In this document: positions 51,401-63,535 of the stretch, piece by piece
How positions within the stretch are numbered: the stretch's first letter is position 1
Layout of the letters: each line of letters starts with the position of its first letter
Assembly: GCA_009760885.1 (NCBI GenBank)
Contig: CM019717.1
Location: forward strand, 47,074,866 to 47,138,865
Length of the DNA: 64,000 nucleotides
Source of the DNA: Achatina immaculata
Lineage: Eukaryota; Mollusca; Gastropoda; Stylommatophora; Achatinidae
Direction: 5' to 3'
Notes under the pieces: generated by a model
The model's input: the letters and a program-made list of their open reading frames with translations, nothing else
Database searches by the model: none
What the model was told of the DNA's origin: nothing
Position numbers and translations under genes: made by a program

Positions 51401-52560
51401 ATTTTTAAAAATTGTTCATTGAATCATTCAGAATGATACAGTCTAAAAAAAAAGCAAAAAACTGATTGACAAACCATCATGTACTGAGACTGAAATCTCA
51501 GAAACCCACCTGAATTACCTTGATTCAACTGAAAAAGATCAAGGTCCAGTGAATTTTCAGGAATGGTAATCTGTTATCAAATAAGAAAATGTTTTGTTGA
51601 AGTTATTTAACTTTCCAACTGATTATAGGCATACTTAAGTGGTCTTTGAAAAATCTTTGGTGTCAGGAAGATTGAGTCAGTATGAGGAAGCAGCCAGTTA
51701 GAAAATATTTGTGAGCATATTTATCAAAATCAAGTCCGATACCTTCTGTGTGGTCTACCTGTGTATTTGTGGTGTATTTTAAATATCAGAAGCTCAATTT
51801 GACTAAACTTGTAAAATATTTCTTGAAAAAAATTTGTGAGTACTTATAACACTGTCTACAGAAGTAAGTCAAGAAATGTGCTATGTTTTATGTGAGTGTA
51901 GTCTTGTGGTTTTTTTTTCTAGTACAAGAATTGTGAAGTATGTCATCTTTTGGATGTGATTTACCACTGTGCACAAGCTGTGCTTTTTTTTTTTTTTTTC
52001 GCTTTCAGGTCACAAACTGTTGGATCCCACATTAATTTGTTTTATATATTAATAGCAGATCTTTACTTTAATTTTCCCTCCACTTCTAATGAGCTATTTC
52101 TATTTCAAATTTCGGAAGCTGTAGAAAGACTAAAGCGTTAAACTTGAACTTTTTGGAGTTATAAGAAAAGGGAAGATGTCGATGCCATTTGTGTCAGTAC
52201 TTTTGTTAATCAAAATGTGTAATTACAAATAATACAACATATTGCTTTTGGTGATTTGTCTTTGTTGGTGTTTCAAGCATTTTAACTGTGTGCATCTAAA
52301 ACTGAATAATAAAATGATGTTGAGATGAAATTAAAGTATAAATATTTCATAATCTCTTCTGTGCTCGTTTTAATTTTCGTTCATGTTTGTAGTTTTTATT
52401 TGTTTCAAATGTTATTTATTCTTGTTTAATTTTCATTAATTTCTCTTTATTTTTTTCAAAAATCATTTATTTTTGCCATTTTGTTTTAAATCTTGTCCAA
52501 TTTCATCGTAACCATTTTGCTGGAGTGAACATTTATCTTTTCCAACATAACCCTCATAGT
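48466..52560. other. Intergenic, unannotated
   Basis: AT-rich, with (TG)n at 50161-50188 and several polyadenylation-like hexamers (for example near 49699 and 52306). No coding domain, RNA gene or transposon is recognised. Open frames here are short and low-complexity. Confidence 0.5.
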
Positions 52561-52565
52561 TTCAT

Positions 52566-52612
52566 CTTCAGAAAATAGGAAACGGCAAGGCTTTCACACA
52601 GTGAAGCGATGG
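52566..52612. repeat. Short dispersed repeat shared with 9408-9455
   Basis: About 45 bases (aaaataggaaacggcaaggc, then tttcacacagtgaagc) match the stretch just after exon c with few changes. The family is unknown. Confidence 0.5.
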
Positions 52613-52754
52613 ACTACAATGTTGTCATGTTAACTTGAAACATACAAAGCTCTTAAGAGGTGAAAGAAAGAAAAAGAGTAAGAGAATGACCATGACTAAA
52701 ATGGTGGATTCCAGTTGGACAAGGAAATGCTTAACTGCAAAATGACCGAATGGA

Positions 52755-52835
52755 TGTTTCTCTCGTACAACTAGGTGGTTGCTTGTCTTACTGAAGTGCA
52801 AGGTTCAAATAATGGTCATCTCTTACAGCATCATG
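52755..52835 (+). repeat. Possible tRNA-derived SINE head
   Basis: An A-box-like acaactaggtggttgc and a B-box-like aggttcaaataatgg lie about 35 bases apart. The B box is imperfect. Confidence 0.3.
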
Positions 52836-52899
52836 CTTATTTTACTGTTAGTTTTTTCATATTTTCTCACACTTTGTGTACACTTGTAAGCTAAGATGT

Positions 52900-54370
52900 C
52901 TGAGGTGATACTATCATTAAATGGCTGTGACTGACATAATTAGTTTTTCTATTACTTTTTGTGTTGTGGACTGTGTCATCAGCATATCTAATCTCTGGTA
53001 TATCATAACCTCCAACTATTATGGCATCATAATATTCTTTGTCTACATCTTCTCTAACATTTCTCATTATATTTTCAGTATACAAGTTAAATAAGTAAGG
53101 CGACAATATGCACCCCTGACGGACCCCTTGTTTTATGTCAAACCAAGTTGTTGTTTCACCATTTATTCTTACTGCTGCTTGTTGGTCTAGATAAAACAGA
53201 GATGTTAATTATATCAAATGTGTTGGAAATCCCATTTTTTCTATTATTTCCCAAAGTTTCTGGTGTTGTACACAATCAAATGCCTTTGAGTAGTCTATAA
53301 AGGATAAATATAGATTCACATTAAACTCTCTACATTTCTCTATTATTAATCTTATATTGAATATATGATCTCTTGATCCTCTTCCTTGCCTGAAACCAGC
53401 TTGGACCATATTGACTTCTTCTATTTTCTTACAAAGTCTACCCATTATGATTTTTAACAGAATTTTACTGGCATGACTAATCAGGGCAACAGTTCTGTAG
53501 TTTGTGCATAATTTCAGGTTACCCTTTTTTGGCAGTGATATGAATACAGTTCTTTTCCATTCTTTTGGCCAGATACCTGAATGCCATATCTTTTACATAG
53601 TGCATGATAGATTGTTGCACATTCCTTTCCTCCTGCTTTAATAAATTCAGCTGTTATCACATCCTGGTGATTTACCATTTTTCAGATTCTTTATTGCCCA
53701 TAAAACTTCTTCTGTTGTCAGTTCAGATTCTTTCTCCTCCAATAATAATTCACACTGTTGTTCACAGTCAGTTGTTTCATACATTCCTCTGCAGTATTCC
53801 TTCCATCTTTCTAGAATTTCCTCTGTCTCTGTCAAGGTATTCGCCATCTCATCACAAATTACATTTAGCTTAGATGTGACGTTTCTTGTCAGTGTCTTCA
53901 TTTCTTTAAACATTTCACTATCTCTTCCACACTTATGATGTCCTTCTATTCTTTCACAACAATCTTGTATGTTTTGTTTTTTTGTCTTTTTTATGTTTCT
54001 TCGTACTTTTGTTAAAGATTTATATTTCTCTTTGTTGCTGTTTGTCACTTTCCATTGCATCTTCATTTCTCTATGTTGTTTTATCAGTTCTAGTGTGCCT
54101 GCTGTAAACCATCCATTCTTTTTTGTTTTATTTACTGGAACCATGTCTTTAGCTGTTATTATTAAGATATCTCTGGCCTGTGTAGCCAAATCATCTGGTG
54201 TCATCTCCTCCTGTACAGCCATCAGGATTTTGAAATGGTTCTTCATTTCTAAATTATATTGTTCTGGTATTTTTGTAAGATCAAAGCGGAGTGATCTTGA
54301 TCCTGCAACTGTCATTTTTATCTTTATCTTCATGTCTGCTATTAATAACTCATAGTCAGTGTCACAATCA
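52900..54370 (-). pseudogene. RTE-like LINE, RT part (3' portion of interrupted element)
   Basis: Minus strand, 5' to 3': CDTDYELLIADMKIKIK linker, GKSPGCDN (RT block 1), MVQAGFRQGRGSRDHIFNIR, FIDYSKAFDCVQHQKLWEII (first catalytic Asp) and IRYADDT (catalytic YADD, about 52970-52988). The order is that of LINE reverse transcriptases. Several frameshifts occur (for example about 53450-53640). The sequence stops soon after YADD, so the thumb and 3' end are absent. Its upstream part continues at 56016 beyond the nested Penelope element. Confidence 0.88.
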
Positions 54371-56015
54371 AAATTGGGGTCACATCAATGCCAGAGGAAA
54401 ACCTTAACAACTTTATCAGTTTTGTTAAGGAGTACAATCCTGTCATTTCGTTCACCTCCCATGTCTCTGCTACTTCCGTTAACTTTCTCGACATTGCCGT
54501 CTCTATCGGCCCTTCCGGGCTCACTACTTCTATCCACTATAAACCTACAGACTCTCACAGCTACCTCCTGTACCCTTCTTCCCATCCCAGATCGTGTAAG
54601 GACTCTATTCCTTTTTCCCAGCTTCTTAGGTTGCGACGTTTGTGTAATGAGGATTTGGATTTCCAAGATCAAGGCTATAAAATGCTAGATTTCTTCCGTC
54701 AACGCGGCTATCCAGAACACGTTCTCTCGTCATCTTGGAACCGCATTAGCCATATATCGCAGCAACAAGCCCTCACCCCTAAACCGCACTGTAGCTCGGA
54801 CAGGGTGAAACTAGTACTCACATACCACCCTCATAGCTTGGCAGTTAAAAACATACTGTTTCGCCATCTCCACCTCCTCCAGACCGAGCCTGAGACACGT
54901 GAACTTTTTGGGGAACCCCCATTGGTGGCCTACAGACGGGACAAGAACCTCAGGGACCTTTTAATTCGTAGTCATCTTAAGACAGATGACACGTTTTACG
55001 GTACCAGACGTTGCGGATGCCGTAGATGTAACACTTGTCCGTTTGTTGTCGAGGATAGCCAGATCTCCTTCCCTAAGTCCACGTTGTCAGTTCAGGCGGG
55101 TTTCACCTGTACTTCACGGAATGTTATTTATGCTATCATGTGCAAACGTTGCGGTTTGAAGTACATAGGTGAGACTGGCTTACGGTTAGGAGATCGATTT
55201 TGCCAGCATCTCAGTGATATTTCTAAGAGGGCCTGGACACCTGTGGCTAAACATTTTTGCCTTAGCAACCACAGGGGTAAACAGGACATTTCTGTCAGTG
55301 CGATCCGCTCTTGTTCTGCTGATGTACGATCTCGGAGGGTCCTAGAACAGCGCCTTATTTTCCAGACTGGCTGTCTCCACCCGGCTGGAATTAACAATGT
55401 CTTCAGCTTTCTGTAAGTTCTTTATTTTTCCACTGGCCTTTTTTCTTTTTTTTTTAACTCTGTTTTCTTTCTCTATGCTACCCCTCCCTACCACCACCCT
55501 ATTTTCTTCTCCGCCAACATATTGGTGTCTTTAGGGTCTTGTCCTATTTACTATTTTCTCCCTGCAGGTGTTTATATTCTTCATTCACTATCTCCCCGCG
55601 TCCCCTTTTCCCTCCCCCCTCCCCCCCCCCCCCCACCCGACACCTCTAGCGGCCATCATGCTTCTATTGCCTTCCCCCCACCCCTTTCTCCCACTTGTTC
55701 TCCTCCCCTCTCTCCACCTCTTCTTCACGATTGGCCCTATTGGGCATCTTTTGTTCAGAGGCAGCGTGGTCTTTCCTTCTCTCTTCTACTACACACTTTT
55801 CTGTCCCGACTCGGAGGAAGACATTTCAGATAAGTTCTTCATGTTTTTGTCTTGTTTTGTATGTATCCTCGAATAAGGCTCACGCTGAAATATCAGATGT
55901 TGTATGTTTTTCATTTATACATTCTCATACTTTCTATTTGTTTTTTCTCACCTTACTCACTCCCTCCCTCACTTTGTAAAACTGCACCATACACCTCTAT
56001 CTACCTTATTTATTT
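54371..56015 (+). mobile_element. Penelope-like element, 5'-truncated, inserted in the LINE
   Basis: The 1645-bp insert is bounded by the 12-mer gtgtcacaatca at 54359-54370 and 56016-56027. It holds the C-terminal half of the element ORF and a 3' UTR of about 600 bp (pyrimidine-rich, C tract at about 55620-55635) ending near acacctctatctacc. Other pieces of the family are at 11841-12095, 14076-14870 and 34650-34797. Confidence 0.93.
54388..55416 (+). CDS. Penelope-like RT C-terminus plus GIY-YIG endonuclease (partial, 342 codons from first Met)
   Basis: The open frame begins before the first Met (upstream codons read KIGVTS) and is cut 5' by truncation, so the RT catalytic core is missing. 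Residues 1-130 are the end of the RT, with FLD at 33-35 and YKPTDSHSYL at 51-60. The cysteine linker CGCRRCNTC is at 209-217. The GIY-YIG nuclease follows: VIYAI 246-250, LKYIGETG 257-264, Arg270, Glu320 and Asn336/337. The endonuclease would nick target DNA for priming. The frame has no internal stop, suggesting a fairly recent insertion, but without the RT core and start it cannot be autonomous. Confidence 0.9.
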   Translation: MPEENLNNFISFVKEYNPVISFTSHVSATSVNFLDIAVSIGPSGLTTSIHYKPTDSHSYLLYPSSHPRSCKDSIPFSQLLRLRRLCNEDLDFQDQGYKMLDFFRQRGYPEHVLSSSWNRISHISQQQALTPKPHCSSDRVKLVLTYHPHSLAVKNILFRHLHLLQTEPETRELFGEPPLVAYRRDKNLRDLLIRSHLKTDDTFYGTRRCGCRRCNTCPFVVEDSQISFPKSTLSVQAGFTCTSRNVIYAIMCKRCGLKYIGETGLRLGDRFCQHLSDISKRAWTPVAKHFCLSNHRGKQDISVSAIRSCSADVRSRRVLEQRLIFQTGCLHPAGINNVFSFL

Positions 56016-57250
56016 GTGTCACAATCAGCACCTGGTAAAGTTTTTGCTGATGTTAAACTTGATCTCCACCTTCTTTGCACTAAAATGTAATCTGTTTGAT
56101 TATTGGTTTTCCCATCAGGTGATGTCCATATGTAAAGTCTTCTTGGATGTTGTTTAAAAAGTGTGTTAGCAATCATTAGCTCATTTTCCATGAAAAACGC
56201 TATTAGATTGTCATCTGCTTCATTTCTATGTCCTATGCTAAATTTCCCTACAACATGACCTTCATCTTCTGTTCTTTCTGTACCAATCTTTGCATTAAAA
56301 TCTCCCATTATTAATACATTATCATTTTTCCATACCTGGTCTGTCGTCATTTGCAGTGTGTTATAAGTCTTCTACTTCCTCTTCTTCTGCTGCTGATGTA
56401 AGTGCATATATCTGGATGATTGTTACATTTCCAGGAGTGCCCTTAAGTCTGATTGTGAGGATTCTTATCATTTACTGGATTGTAACCTAGTAATGCTTTT
56501 GATGTTGATTTGTCCAAGTAAAAAGCCACTCTATTCTTTCCTCCTAATTCTCCACCAGAATATATAAAGATATTATCATTTTCGCTCTTGAAGTGTCCTG
56601 ATCCTTTCCATCGATGTTCGCAGATTCCCAAAATGTGTATCCCTGTTCTTTTCATCTCGTCACTTATTATTTGATACTTCCCCTCATACATACTTCTTAT
56701 ATTCCATGTTCCTACTCTTATTTTTCTTTTTAGTTTGATGCAGGGGTTTTCCTTAGTAACACCGTCAGGATTTTGTCTGTCATCACAATTACTAGTACTG
56801 ACCTCTGTCTCACACTCTTCCCCAGTGTAAAAATTAGATCTATCTGGCCTGGGGGCCTCACCACCAGATCTTTTTCCTATTTAACTTTCCATGTTGCTGT
56901 TTGAGTTTCTTGGTATATTTTCAGAAGATAGTTTACCACTGCTTTCCTTCCAGGCAGTGACTGTACTAGTCAGTGATCGTAGCCATTGTCCCTACATTGA
57001 GATAATCTGCCTGCCATCATGGAACGGTGACCATAACCAACATTATCTGTCAGCTGCTCTCTAATTCCATCCACCACCTGCTCTCATGGCTTCACGTCAC
57101 CCTGATCAGGGGGCTATACGGGTACTCCACCTTGCCCAAGGGTGTCCCGTAGACTGAAGGAGGTAAGGAGGCATCTTACTTCTCCTTTGATAGGGGATAC
57201 CTCTACCGCTGGTTTACTGCAGAATATTTGAATATTCACCGCTAATGCCT
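56016..57250 (-). pseudogene. RTE-like LINE, 5' region and AP endonuclease
   Basis: On the minus strand the endonuclease is readable: IHILGICEHRWKGSGHF (catalytic Glu), VLIMGDFNAKIGTE (Asp/Asn), LYIWTSPDGKTNNQTDYILV (S-P-D-G and D-Y-I) and TSAKTLPGADCDT, which joins directly to the RT part at 54370 once the Penelope insert is removed. This APE-type endonuclease is of the kind found in RTE/BovB-like LINEs (the craniofacial-development-protein-2-like group). A frameshift lies at about 56350-56450. About 56880-57250 looks like the 5' untranslated region. Confidence 0.85.
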
Positions 57251-58780
57251 ATATCTAGAGGTTGCTTCTTATATTTGTTACGTTTTTAAAATCCTGTTTG
57301 TTTTACGTTTTTTAAAAACTTGTTATAAAGTGAACAGCTTGCATGCTGCATGCTTATTTTTGACTTAACCAGTGTATTTTAGGATCAGGACTGGGTAAAG
57401 ACTGGTAAGAAACAAACATGACACTTATCTACTTTAAGTCTTTAAGTTTGTGAAGATGAACTGAAATCACATTTGCCTTCAATCAAATACATGTTTATTT
57501 ACAATAAAAATGACTATCAACCATGTTAACTTTATGAAACAACAGCACAAGAAAAGACATTTCAACATACAATGTTTGACATGAGTTTTGGATTCAAAAC
57601 TGTTTTTCTAACAAGTTATACTCAGTTGCAAAGGTAATACAATCACTGGTTGATTTTTTTTTATGTCAAAGGGAAGCAATCATGGTATATGATACTCTAG
57701 GATGAACACAAATGTTAGCAGTATTTAAATTCAAAGGTATATGTTGAAAAAATGTCTGTGATCTTGTAGTTCTTAAGGACTTCATTAGTCTGTGTCTAGT
57801 GTTGGAAAATCATGAATGATGTGACTGAGAGTGATGAGATGTATAATAGCTGCCAAACAGCTTGAGAAAGACAAGAAGAAATGAGAGGACTGCAAATTAC
57901 TGGATTTCTGAAGGCTTTGATGTATCAAAATATGGGGGATATGGCTTGGATGGGCTGTTAGCAGCAACATGGTTATACATAAAGTCTTTCCCTGATTTCA
58001 AACGTTTGCTACACAAAAACTATGCTAGATACAGACATGGGTTTTTTCGCACATGTTACCTTAACTCAAATACCCACTTTTTAAAGTTTATTTGTGCACT
58101 TCAAGTTAATTTGAGGCATGATACACTGATTTTTGTGAACTGCATTGAAAGGCATTGTGCACAGTTGTCAACTATCTCTTCATTGAAGCTGGGCCTACCA
58201 GTTCTTTTAAGGTCATCAACATTGTCCATCTTTTAAACTTTGCACACCAGCCTTTGATGGTTTTGCAATCTAGCAGATCTCACCTATTCTCATTTCTGAA
58301 CCTTTATTCAACAGTAACTGATACCTTTGTTTTCATGATACCACAACACATACAGAGAGCTCTCTCCTTCATAGATTCATGGGTGCCTTTTTTTTTGTAT
58401 ACTAGTGATTTCAGTGCTACATGTACATATAAGAGAACAAAAATTCAAAGAATCAGCCTACATAATGTTACTGTTTCTGTCTAGAACAGTTTTTTAAGTT
58501 ATGATTTTTCTTGATCAGGGAAAGACTTTATGATCACCCTGCTACCTGAGATGAGGACCAGCCAGGAGAAAAGAACCACTGGGACATTTTAAAGAAATGC
58601 AGCATGGCATGTCAAAGCTTTTGAAAAATACAAACTTTATGATTCCAGCCTATAAAAGGAAACATAAATATCAACTCTGAATGAGCCTTTTACTCAGGCA
58701 TAATTTATGAATCAATCTCAGACTTGCAGGCATGACATAGATCACATCATCTTCCAGACTAACCAAACATGAGGCTGATC
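57251..58780. other. Unannotated; possible end of a convergent 3' UTR
   Basis: A minus-strand AATAAA (tttatt, 57494-57499) could end a convergent gene's 3' UTR extending to the right. No coding exon is seen on either strand; the open frame at 57862-58236 has no domain. Confidence 0.25.
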
Positions 58781-58970
58781 TAGTGTGCCAACAGACAAAG
58801 GAAAATATGGCCACTAATGCCTTATCCTTTAGGTGTCTATGTTATGACAGGGTTACCTTTATCTTTTACCTTCTAGATTGCTTTACTGCCCCAGAAAATA
58901 TGAGCACTAACCCTAAAACCTTATGTGCCCGAATGGCATGGAACAGAGATCTTTCATTCATTCTCAGATT
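58781..58970 (+). repeat. Two degenerate tails of the window's main SINE family
   Basis: Two pieces (ggaaaatatggccactaatg at 58800 and ccagaaaatatgagcactaa at 58890) match the 3' body of the SINE at 1-208, each followed by a cctta...ggcat segment. Confidence 0.55.
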
Positions 58971-59739
58971 TAGCCATGTTTCATATTTTATTAAAAGTTA
59001 ATTAGCAAAGGCTTGTGACTGATCCTCTTGACCTAGATTTCAGCATCTGAAGTTACAATAATACTTCATTTTGATTTTTTTTTATTACTGTTTAAGATGT
59101 GTGTAAAAAACTATATACCCTAAAAAAACATAAGATAGATTTATGTAATACTTTTGTTGAAAACTTTTATTGTGAAAAATTGAGGACAACGTGTAAACTG
59201 TCTTCCACATCCTCTTCCCCCCCCAAAAAAAAAAATGTCTCTGAATCAGACAGGTCCAGTCACATTTGTCCAGTACTGAACTAGCTTTACATTTATGCAT
59301 TGATCCATTTAAGAAAAATACAAGTCAGACTATAACTAAAATCATGTCTCTTGTGGTGTCTCAGTATCTGAAAAAAAACCCTCTAATTATTAATTTCTGT
59401 AGAATCATTGCCTTTCAACTTATCTATATCTATTATGAGACTGATTCAGCAGCAGCAAATATGTATCACTGAATACTATTCCTGTGGTTAACTTTCAGTT
59501 TATAGAATCTGCCAAGCCATGCACATCCAAATAACAAAGCACTTGCCAGATCTATTAGAGACATTTAATACATACAATACTTCATAAACAGATAATAACA
59601 CAGGCTGTAACAAGATGCCATTCCATATAATAGCACCAATAATTTTTTTTTCGCTGTACTAATGTGAAATAAAGTAGGACACAAATCTATTTTGCACACA
59701 CACAAAAGCTACAACAAAAGAAGCACATATCAATCAGCT
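58971..59739. other. Unannotated AT-rich stretch
   Basis: No recognised feature. Confidence 0.5.
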
Positions 59740-59942
59740 GCAGTTACACCTTCTTCTAACTCTTCCATGCAGTTACACCTTCTTCTAACTCTTCCATGCA
59801 GTTACACCTTCTTCTAACTCTTCCATGCAGTTACACCTTCTTCTAACTCTTCCATGCAGTTACACCTTCTTCTAACTCTTCCATGCAGTTACACCTTCTT
59901 CTAACTCTTCCATGCAGTTACACCTTCTTCTAACTCTTCCAT
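59740..59942. repeat. Minisatellite, seven perfect 29-bp copies
   Basis: The unit gcagttacaccttcttctaa plus ctcttccat is repeated seven times without a single change (7 x 29 = 203 bp). Confidence 0.97.
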
Positions 59943-60661
59943 GCAGTTTAATTATTATACTGGGTATTATAAATATTTATTATCTATAAATGCATATATT
60001 TTACAATACATTTCACCTACAGTATCAAGTCTGAGAAAATGTGGAGACAATCTTCAAGAACTGCAGCAGCACATGTGATGTTCACTTTTTTGTTTTGTTA
60101 AAGTTTAAACCCAGTGCAAACATCTACCTACTGTATTCATAACTCCGTTTGACAGGGATGCTGTGTAGAGAAAGTATAACCTTATCACAAGGAGTTAACA
60201 CACACAAAAAATTGCCAATTTATTTCAATAATTTTTTTAAAAAATTCATCCACTCTGGACTTGGATAAAGTCCTTCATTTGCAGCCATGTGTGTATTATT
60301 TTCCCAATTATGCACTGACATTCATGTGTGCAGTACAATGTAGTGTTCCTTGCTGGCAGATTTCTCAGTTTCTCTATTATTATTTTCCTCTAAACAGCTA
60401 GTATGTAGGGTGTTCATCCTGACCACTTGGTCAGATGAAGAGCATCTGTAGGAAGTCATGAAACTTAGCCTTTTGGGTAAGAAGACAATCACAACCACTA
60501 GCCTTCTGTAAACTGCCATTCCCCCCTTCCAATTAGTTGTATAATATGATAAACTTTTGTATGGCAGTACAAAACAAGAACCCCCAAAATCTTTGTTGTT
60601 GCTGTGGGTGATTATGTTAGTTAAGTACTGATGGAATCTGCCATGAAAGAAACTGTTCAGC
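59943..60661. other. Unannotated
   Basis: No recognised feature. Confidence 0.5.
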
Positions 60662-60874
60662 AAAATTATGTTTTACAACTAAAACAGCTACAATCTGTCC
60701 GTTCAAAACCCTCTTCTAAGACATGATATGCCAGGTTGGTGTATGCTGGTGCAGAATAAGAAATCCCAAAATTGTGTTTTACAACTAAAACAGCTAAAAT
60801 CTGTTCATTCAAAACCCTCTTCTAAGACATGATATGCCAGATTTGTGTATGCTGCTGCAGAATAAGAAATCCCA
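60662..60874. repeat. 108-bp direct tandem duplication
   Basis: Two adjacent copies (from 60662 and 60770) share aaaaccctcttctaagacat and gatatgcca with only a few substitutions. Confidence 0.9.
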
Positions 60875-63186
60875 ACTTTTTGTTGTAACATGAACCAAAT
60901 TAAGTAATGAAACTGAAATATACATCCCAATATATATGCATTTAAAAATACCATTTCATTCGCACATGAACACATATTTAAACTATTGCTCATAACTCAT
61001 TTATAGATAAAGTATTCTCAATATCATGGCACTACTGCCAGCATCAAACACAACCTTCCAAGAGATACTGACAAAAAAAACAAAAACAACTTACAATTAA
61101 AATAACTGCAAATTCAAACCAGTACTGAAAATACAAAACACACAAAGGCAAACCTTTCTCTTTTTTTTTCATAAATATGAGATAAATATGGTTAAATACA
61201 AATGAAGCTTGGCACAAAATAATTTAAACATAAGCAGACAATGAATTTGTCATAGTTAATGCAGAAATAAGACACAAGATTACTGAAAATGATGAATCTA
61301 GAACACAGCAATATAAAAAAAAAACAGATTAATTTTAATTTTGGTGGACATAATGCACTTGATGAATTGGTATTTTATATATACTACAAAATCTGATACA
61401 GGAAACTTAATGCAAACAAATGTTTGTTCCCTTTATTACTAACTTCAACTTTCAATACTATAAATTTAGATTTTAATAATTAAAAAAAATAATGATTGAA
61501 AAAAAGCAATGCACAAAGACATTATTTAGAGGAAAAAAAAACAGTGCTTGTGATGCTGTAAAACAAAATTTCACAGTGTACTGGTTACAAGACTTCAAAC
61601 ATGCTGATACAATATATATTTCAGTCTCAAAAAGTGGTTAATACAACATCTCACAGAACTCCAGGAATTACAGCCCAAAAGGATTAACTCTGTCAGAGAA
61701 GTTTAAAGGGTCAGATCCTTGCTTATGGGGACTTTACTTCTGATGATCTGTGGAGCTGTGTAGAAGTTTTGCTAGTTCAGCATCCAGCTTATGATTAAAA
61801 TGCCACAGAGCTTCAAAGTACACTTCCAAGAACAGAAATAAAGGTTCAGCTCATTTATATTCCAACAATATGGCTTAATGTATACAAATTACAACAAAAT
61901 ATCACAACACCAAACAACATAAAGTGTAAAATGCTGTGTGCGCACACACACACACATACACACACACACACTCATTTCTCACAAGTTTTTTTTTTTTTGT
62001 GAAAACAAAACAAATCAAATTCTTGTCCTTAAGAACAAAGGATGGTTTCACTGGATGAATATGAATATCACAAATTGTTACTAGGTACAAATATTTTTCA
62101 GTTTTTTTTTTTAAAGGCACAAAGGAAAGAACCAAAAAAATGTGTGAACAGTGTTTCATCTACATGTTTATTCGATACACAGCTTATGATGTATGTAAGA
62201 AGCTCATAAATTATTCACTGTTTGATTCTGTTTTACAGCTTTCTTCAATCAGAAAAAAAGTTTTGGTTCTATGGTCTATGTTATAAGTTATAGTTCTTTC
62301 ATCTGCCAATGTGTATTGTGATAACGTCTGTATGTGATCTGAATCAGGACACTAGCGTTCAAATTTCTTTGAAGTTCTCAACAATTCTGTTACTCCACAC
62401 AGCTTTATAAATGAGCCTTACACAGTCATTTAACTCACAGGCCCCTTCCCTCTTGACAATGTAGGTACATCAAACCGCTACGGTTGTTAATCATCTATAA
62501 ATATAGTGACTGATTGGCCAGCTGACTCTGCATTAGACAATGCCCCTGAAATATCAGTAACTCACTCCTCTGAGGTCAGTGCCTTGACTGCTTCCTGGCT
62601 GGCCTGATGCTACCACTGGTCCTGCATGTATACACACACCTCTGTATGTATGCATGTACAAATGTACATTTATTACAGAATTTTGAAATGCAGTTTATTT
62701 ACCCATGACCAGAACAACTGTATCTAGACCAGGTTTGCGTATGGAATGAAATCACAAAATTGTTAAATTTTATAACCAAAAACATAGGGTCACCATATTC
62801 AGCACCACCTTGTACATAGCTGCATCAATATTAGTATAATGTTTTGTTTTTTATGGATAACTGTCTGACTGCATCAGATTACACAGCAAATCCTTCCTGT
62901 CTTCAGCTTGCCTAAAATTTGAAGCTATTTTCTGATCTGTGACAGGTGGGGTAGAACTTGAAAAGTTAGTTATTTCTCAAAACATAATAAAACTTTACAA
63001 TATGTCACTGTTGGTCACTCTATAGATTTTACTGATCTGCACTATGTTAGCTAGGTCAAATGATGCTTGTAGTTTTGGCTGTGTATATGAATTTGGCATT
63101 TTTGAAAGTTGCAAAGGCTGGAATGCTAGAGCTCAATGTTTCTCTGTGTTTTCATTCTTCTGCCGTGTAGTATAATCTACTTAATT
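60875..63186. other. Unannotated AT-rich stretch
   Basis: A CA/TG-type microsatellite lies at 61938-61972. No gene or transposon is recognised. Base composition would suit a UTR or intergenic DNA. Confidence 0.4.
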
Positions 63187-63219
63187 AAAGATTGTGAGGA
63201 TTACTCTGGCTATAAATCC

Positions 63220-63535
63220 TCAGTGCGGCCTAGTTTTCTGAGTAGTTAGATGGTCAGTCTACTAATCCGGTGGTACTGGATTCACATCCCAGCAGTAGGA
63301 ATTTTTTCTTGTACTACTACACCAAAAAGACCTTTGGGTCCACCCAGCCTCTAAAAATTGGTATCAGAGAAATCTGGGAACGTAAATACAGCCAAACGTG
63401 TGATTTCATCACACTGTCATGTGCTGAAGGTCTTGGAAGTAAGGGCCTAACACCATATCCCCAATGTGCCTTACTGGCATGGGAACAGGAATTTTACCTT
63501 TTCACCTTTACTTTACAAATCCTAAGTAACAATAA
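63220..63535 (+). repeat. tRNA-derived SINE, main family, nearly full length
   Basis: An A-box-like tagttagatggtcag (about 63244-63258) and a degenerate B box (ggattcacatcc, about 63279-63290) begin the element. A body follows, and the tail taacaccatatccccaatgt then ggcatgggaacag and ACCTTT-like repeats is shared with the element at 1-208. It preserves the tRNA head that the first copy lacks. Confidence 0.7.

Noticed and set aside
53604..54688. Plus-strand open frames over the LINE RT
   Set aside because: They are antisense to the clearly recognisable LINE protein and have hydrophobic, low-information content. The frame at 54359-54688 overlaps the Penelope ORF in another phase.
54388..55416. 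Longest open frame as a host gene
   Set aside because: Cysteine linker, GIY-YIG motif and flanking 12-bp target duplication show that it belongs to a Penelope-like element.
55522..56157. Proline/serine-rich open frames
   Set aside because: They lie in the C/T-rich 3' UTR of the Penelope-like element; the composition alone keeps frames open.
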